Assembly (NCBI GenBank): GCA_003213595.1
Contig: QCMR01000006.1
Coordinates: forward strand, 1 to 45,434
DNA: 45,434 nucleotides
From: SAR86 cluster bacterium AG-422-E19
Lineage (GTDB): Bacteria > Pseudomonadota > Gammaproteobacteria > Magnimaribacterales > AG-339-G14
Direction: 5' to 3'
In this document: positions 43,948 to 45,434 of the stretch, one piece after another
How positions within the stretch are numbered: position 1 is the first letter of the stretch
How the letters are laid out: each line of letters opens with the position of its first letter
Position numbers and translations under genes: made by a program
The notes under the pieces: generated by a model
Database searches by the model: none
Seen by the model: only the letters and a program-made list of their open reading frames with translations
Told to the model about the DNA's origin: nothing

Positions 43948-45077
43948 CCTTCGGAAATAATCTGTTGAGCAGTTAATTCAGTAAATTTTTTCTCTAACCC
44001 GAGAGAAATCATGATTTCTTTAGTATGAGTTCCTACTTTTACTGGAGGATGACTTACTTCACTTTTAGAATAGGAAAACTTTGGTGCTGGAGAAGGTTGG
44101 GTTACATTATCCAACTCAAAGAAAGATTTTCTTTCAATATTATGCTCATGATTTATAGCTTCATTCATTGAAAGAACAGGAGCAAAACAAATATCAGTCC
44201 CTTCCATTATTTGACACCATTCATCACGAGTTTTTTCTTTGAATCTGGTTTCTAAATTTTCTCTTAAATCTGGCCATGAATTTTTATCCATTTGGTTATC
44301 AAAAATATCTTCATCAATATTCATTTTTTCTCTCAATAATGAATAAAATTGTGGCTCTATTGAACCTATAGAAACAAACTTTCCATCTTTACATTCATAA
44401 CAGCCGTAAAAATGTGCAGCACCATCAAGTAAGTTAGAATCTCTTGTATCGGTCCAAATACCTGAATTCAACATTCCATACATCATGCTCATTAATAAAG
44501 CCGATCCCTCAGTCATAGCTGCGTCAATAACTTGTCCTTTTCCTTCTTTATTTACAGTGTTTAAAGCTGCACATACCCCAAGAGCAAGTAACATACCTCC
44601 TCCTCCAAAGTCACCAATTAAATTTAATGGAGGTGGTGGTGGAGTATCTTTCTTACCAATTGCCCCAAGAACGCCACTTAAAGCAATGTAATTTATATCG
44701 TGTCCTGCGGCATTAGCTAGTGGTCCATTTTGGCCCCATCCAGTCATCCTCCCGAAAATTAACTTAGGATTAATATTTAGAAGTTCGTCTGGTCCAAGAT
44801 TATTCTTCTCCATGACTCCAGGTCTAAATCCTTCAATCAAAACATCTGCAGACTCAACTAATTTTTTAATTATGTCTTGTCCCTCTGGTTTTCTAATATC
44901 TACTGCTATTGATTTTTTTCCTCTGGAAGCAATATCCGAACTAGAACCTCTTCCAGCAGCCGTAATTCTTTCAACAGAAATTACTTCTGCTCCCATATCA
45001 GCCAAAATCATTCCGCAAAATGGTGCTGGACCAATTCCAGCCATTTCAATAACTTTTATATCTTTAAGTGGACCCAT
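43944..45077 (-). CDS. CaiB/BaiF CoA-transferase family, alpha-methylacyl-CoA racemase type
   Basis: Family III CoA transferase fold, 377 residues. The N-terminus (IKVIEMAGIGPAPFCGMILADMGAEVISVER), split here by no insert, and the GYDINYIALSG-type segment HDINYIALSGVLGAIG match alpha-methylacyl-CoA racemases, which invert the 2-methyl centre of branched acyl-CoAs. The acid in IGDFGGGGMLLALG and the histidine of GHDINY correspond to the racemase catalytic residues. This would allow beta-oxidation of isoprenoid or sterol side chains. The start overlaps the MMPL exporter stop by 14 nt. Transferase and racemase activities are hard to tell apart by sequence alone. Confidence 0.9.
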   Translation of the reverse strand: MGPLKDIKVIEMAGIGPAPFCGMILADMGAEVISVERITAAGRGSSSDIASRGKKSIAVDIRKPEGQDIIKKLVESADVLIEGFRPGVMEKNNLGPDELLNINPKLIFGRMTGWGQNGPLANAAGHDINYIALSGVLGAIGKKDTPPPPPLNLIGDFGGGGMLLALGVCAALNTVNKEGKGQVIDAAMTEGSALLMSMMYGMLNSGIWTDTRDSNLLDGAAHFYGCYECKDGKFVSIGSIEPQFYSLLREKMNIDEDIFDNQMDKNSWPDLRENLETRFKEKTRDEWCQIMEGTDICFAPVLSMNEAINHEHNIERKSFFELDNVTQPSPAPKFSYSKSEVSHPPVKVGTHTKEIMISLGLEKKFTELTAQQIISEG

Positions 45078-45434
45078 TTATATTTCTCCCAAAAGGTTTT
45101 AAATGCCTGATTAAAACAGGTAATAACATTAATGCTGCTAATATCGCTACGATCATAGAAAATGAAGTGAATATCCCAAAAAATACACTGGGATTAAAGT
45201 TAGAGCTTACTAAGATCATAAAGCCCAATACTATAGTTAGAGAAGTGTAAAACATTGCTCTACCAATTGTCGCATGACTATTTTTTATAGCTAAATCATA
45301 ATTTTTTTGAAGTTCGTATTCTTTTAAAAATCTATGAACGTAATGAATGGTATTATCTACTCCGATCCCAATACTGATTGCTGCAACAGTTACAGTCATA
45401 ATATCAAGTGGAATGCCAGACCAGCCTATTATTC
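45064..45434 (-). CDS. RND/MMPL family exporter, C-terminal part (runs off window)
   Basis: The frame is open to the window edge, so only the last 123 codons are seen. It holds IPLDIMTVTVAAISIGIGVDN followed by HYVHRFLKEY and the final two or three membrane helices with FYTSLTIVLGFMILVSS, the typical C-terminal half of an RND superfamily exporter of the MMPL type, including the GxxxDxxxH-like stretch in the fourth-last helix. It belongs to the predicted-lipid or hopanoid exporter group by general resemblance. The stop overlaps the CaiB-type gene start by 14 nt, so they are co-translated. The N-terminal half lies outside the window. Confidence 0.88.
   Translation of the reverse strand, partial: IIGWSGIPLDIMTVTVAAISIGIGVDNTIHYVHRFLKEYELQKNYDLAIKNSHATIGRAMFYTSLTIVLGFMILVSSNFNPSVFFGIFTSFSMIVAILAALMLLPVLIRHLKPFGRNINGST

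Overview
This window reads as a compact, AT-rich chromosomal segment from a streamlined marine gammaproteobacterium, most like the SAR86 cluster. The lineage is inferred from gene content and order: trxB diverging from ftsK-lolA-serS-sohB, csrA next to tRNA genes, CCA-encoding tRNAs and TorF-type porins. Very short or negative gene spacing, many convergent overlaps, and no phage, insertion sequence or CRISPR array point the same way. No intergenic stretch exceeds about 300 bases.

Layout. 23-1588: acyl-CoA ligase. 1746-2245: a tandem pair of related small membrane proteins. 2271-7514 (minus): ftsK, lolA, serS and sohB. 7501-7518: a palindrome made of two back-to-back -10 hexamers between ftsK and trxB. 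7531-11287: trxB, an enoyl-CoA hydratase-like gene, and an operon of AcuI/YhdH-type reductase, 41-residue membrane protein and nitronate monooxygenase-like gene. 11518-13724: three TorF-like porins in tandem, separated by RNA hairpins that look regulatory. 13705-18249: a carboxyltransferase without a biotin domain, alpha/beta hydrolase, GDPD, UMF1-type MFS carrier and a 52-residue membrane protein. 18242-22002 (minus): operon of COMT-like methyltransferase, Smr protein, dihydroorotase-like amidohydrolase and amidase. 22029-24506: large metzincin. 24503-26699: purU and a TPR/beta-barrel protein.

26769-31812 groups a CHASE2 adenylate cyclase, a DUF481 outer-membrane protein, an MscS channel and a voltage-sensor-type K+ channel with a cyclic-nucleotide-binding domain. 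Together they suggest a cAMP-linked ion or osmotic response. 32209-42275 is about 10 kb of almost gapless minus-strand genes: MoxR ATPase, VWA protein, ABC exporter pair, paraoxonase-like lactonase, tRNA-Ser, PlsC-like acyltransferase, csrA, tRNA-Arg, cytochrome P450, DUF1295 protein and SLC13 permease. The window closes with a thioesterase, TatD, a CaiB/AMACR-type protein and the C-terminus of an RND/MMPL exporter running off the edge.

The themes are acyl-CoA and lipid turnover, envelope proteins and small membrane proteins. The best leads are the layered hairpins between the porins, the cyclase and cyclic-nucleotide channel neighbourhood, the COMT and paraoxonase homologues with essentially complete active sites, and the tRNA-Ser whose CCA end supplies the first base of a possible start codon.
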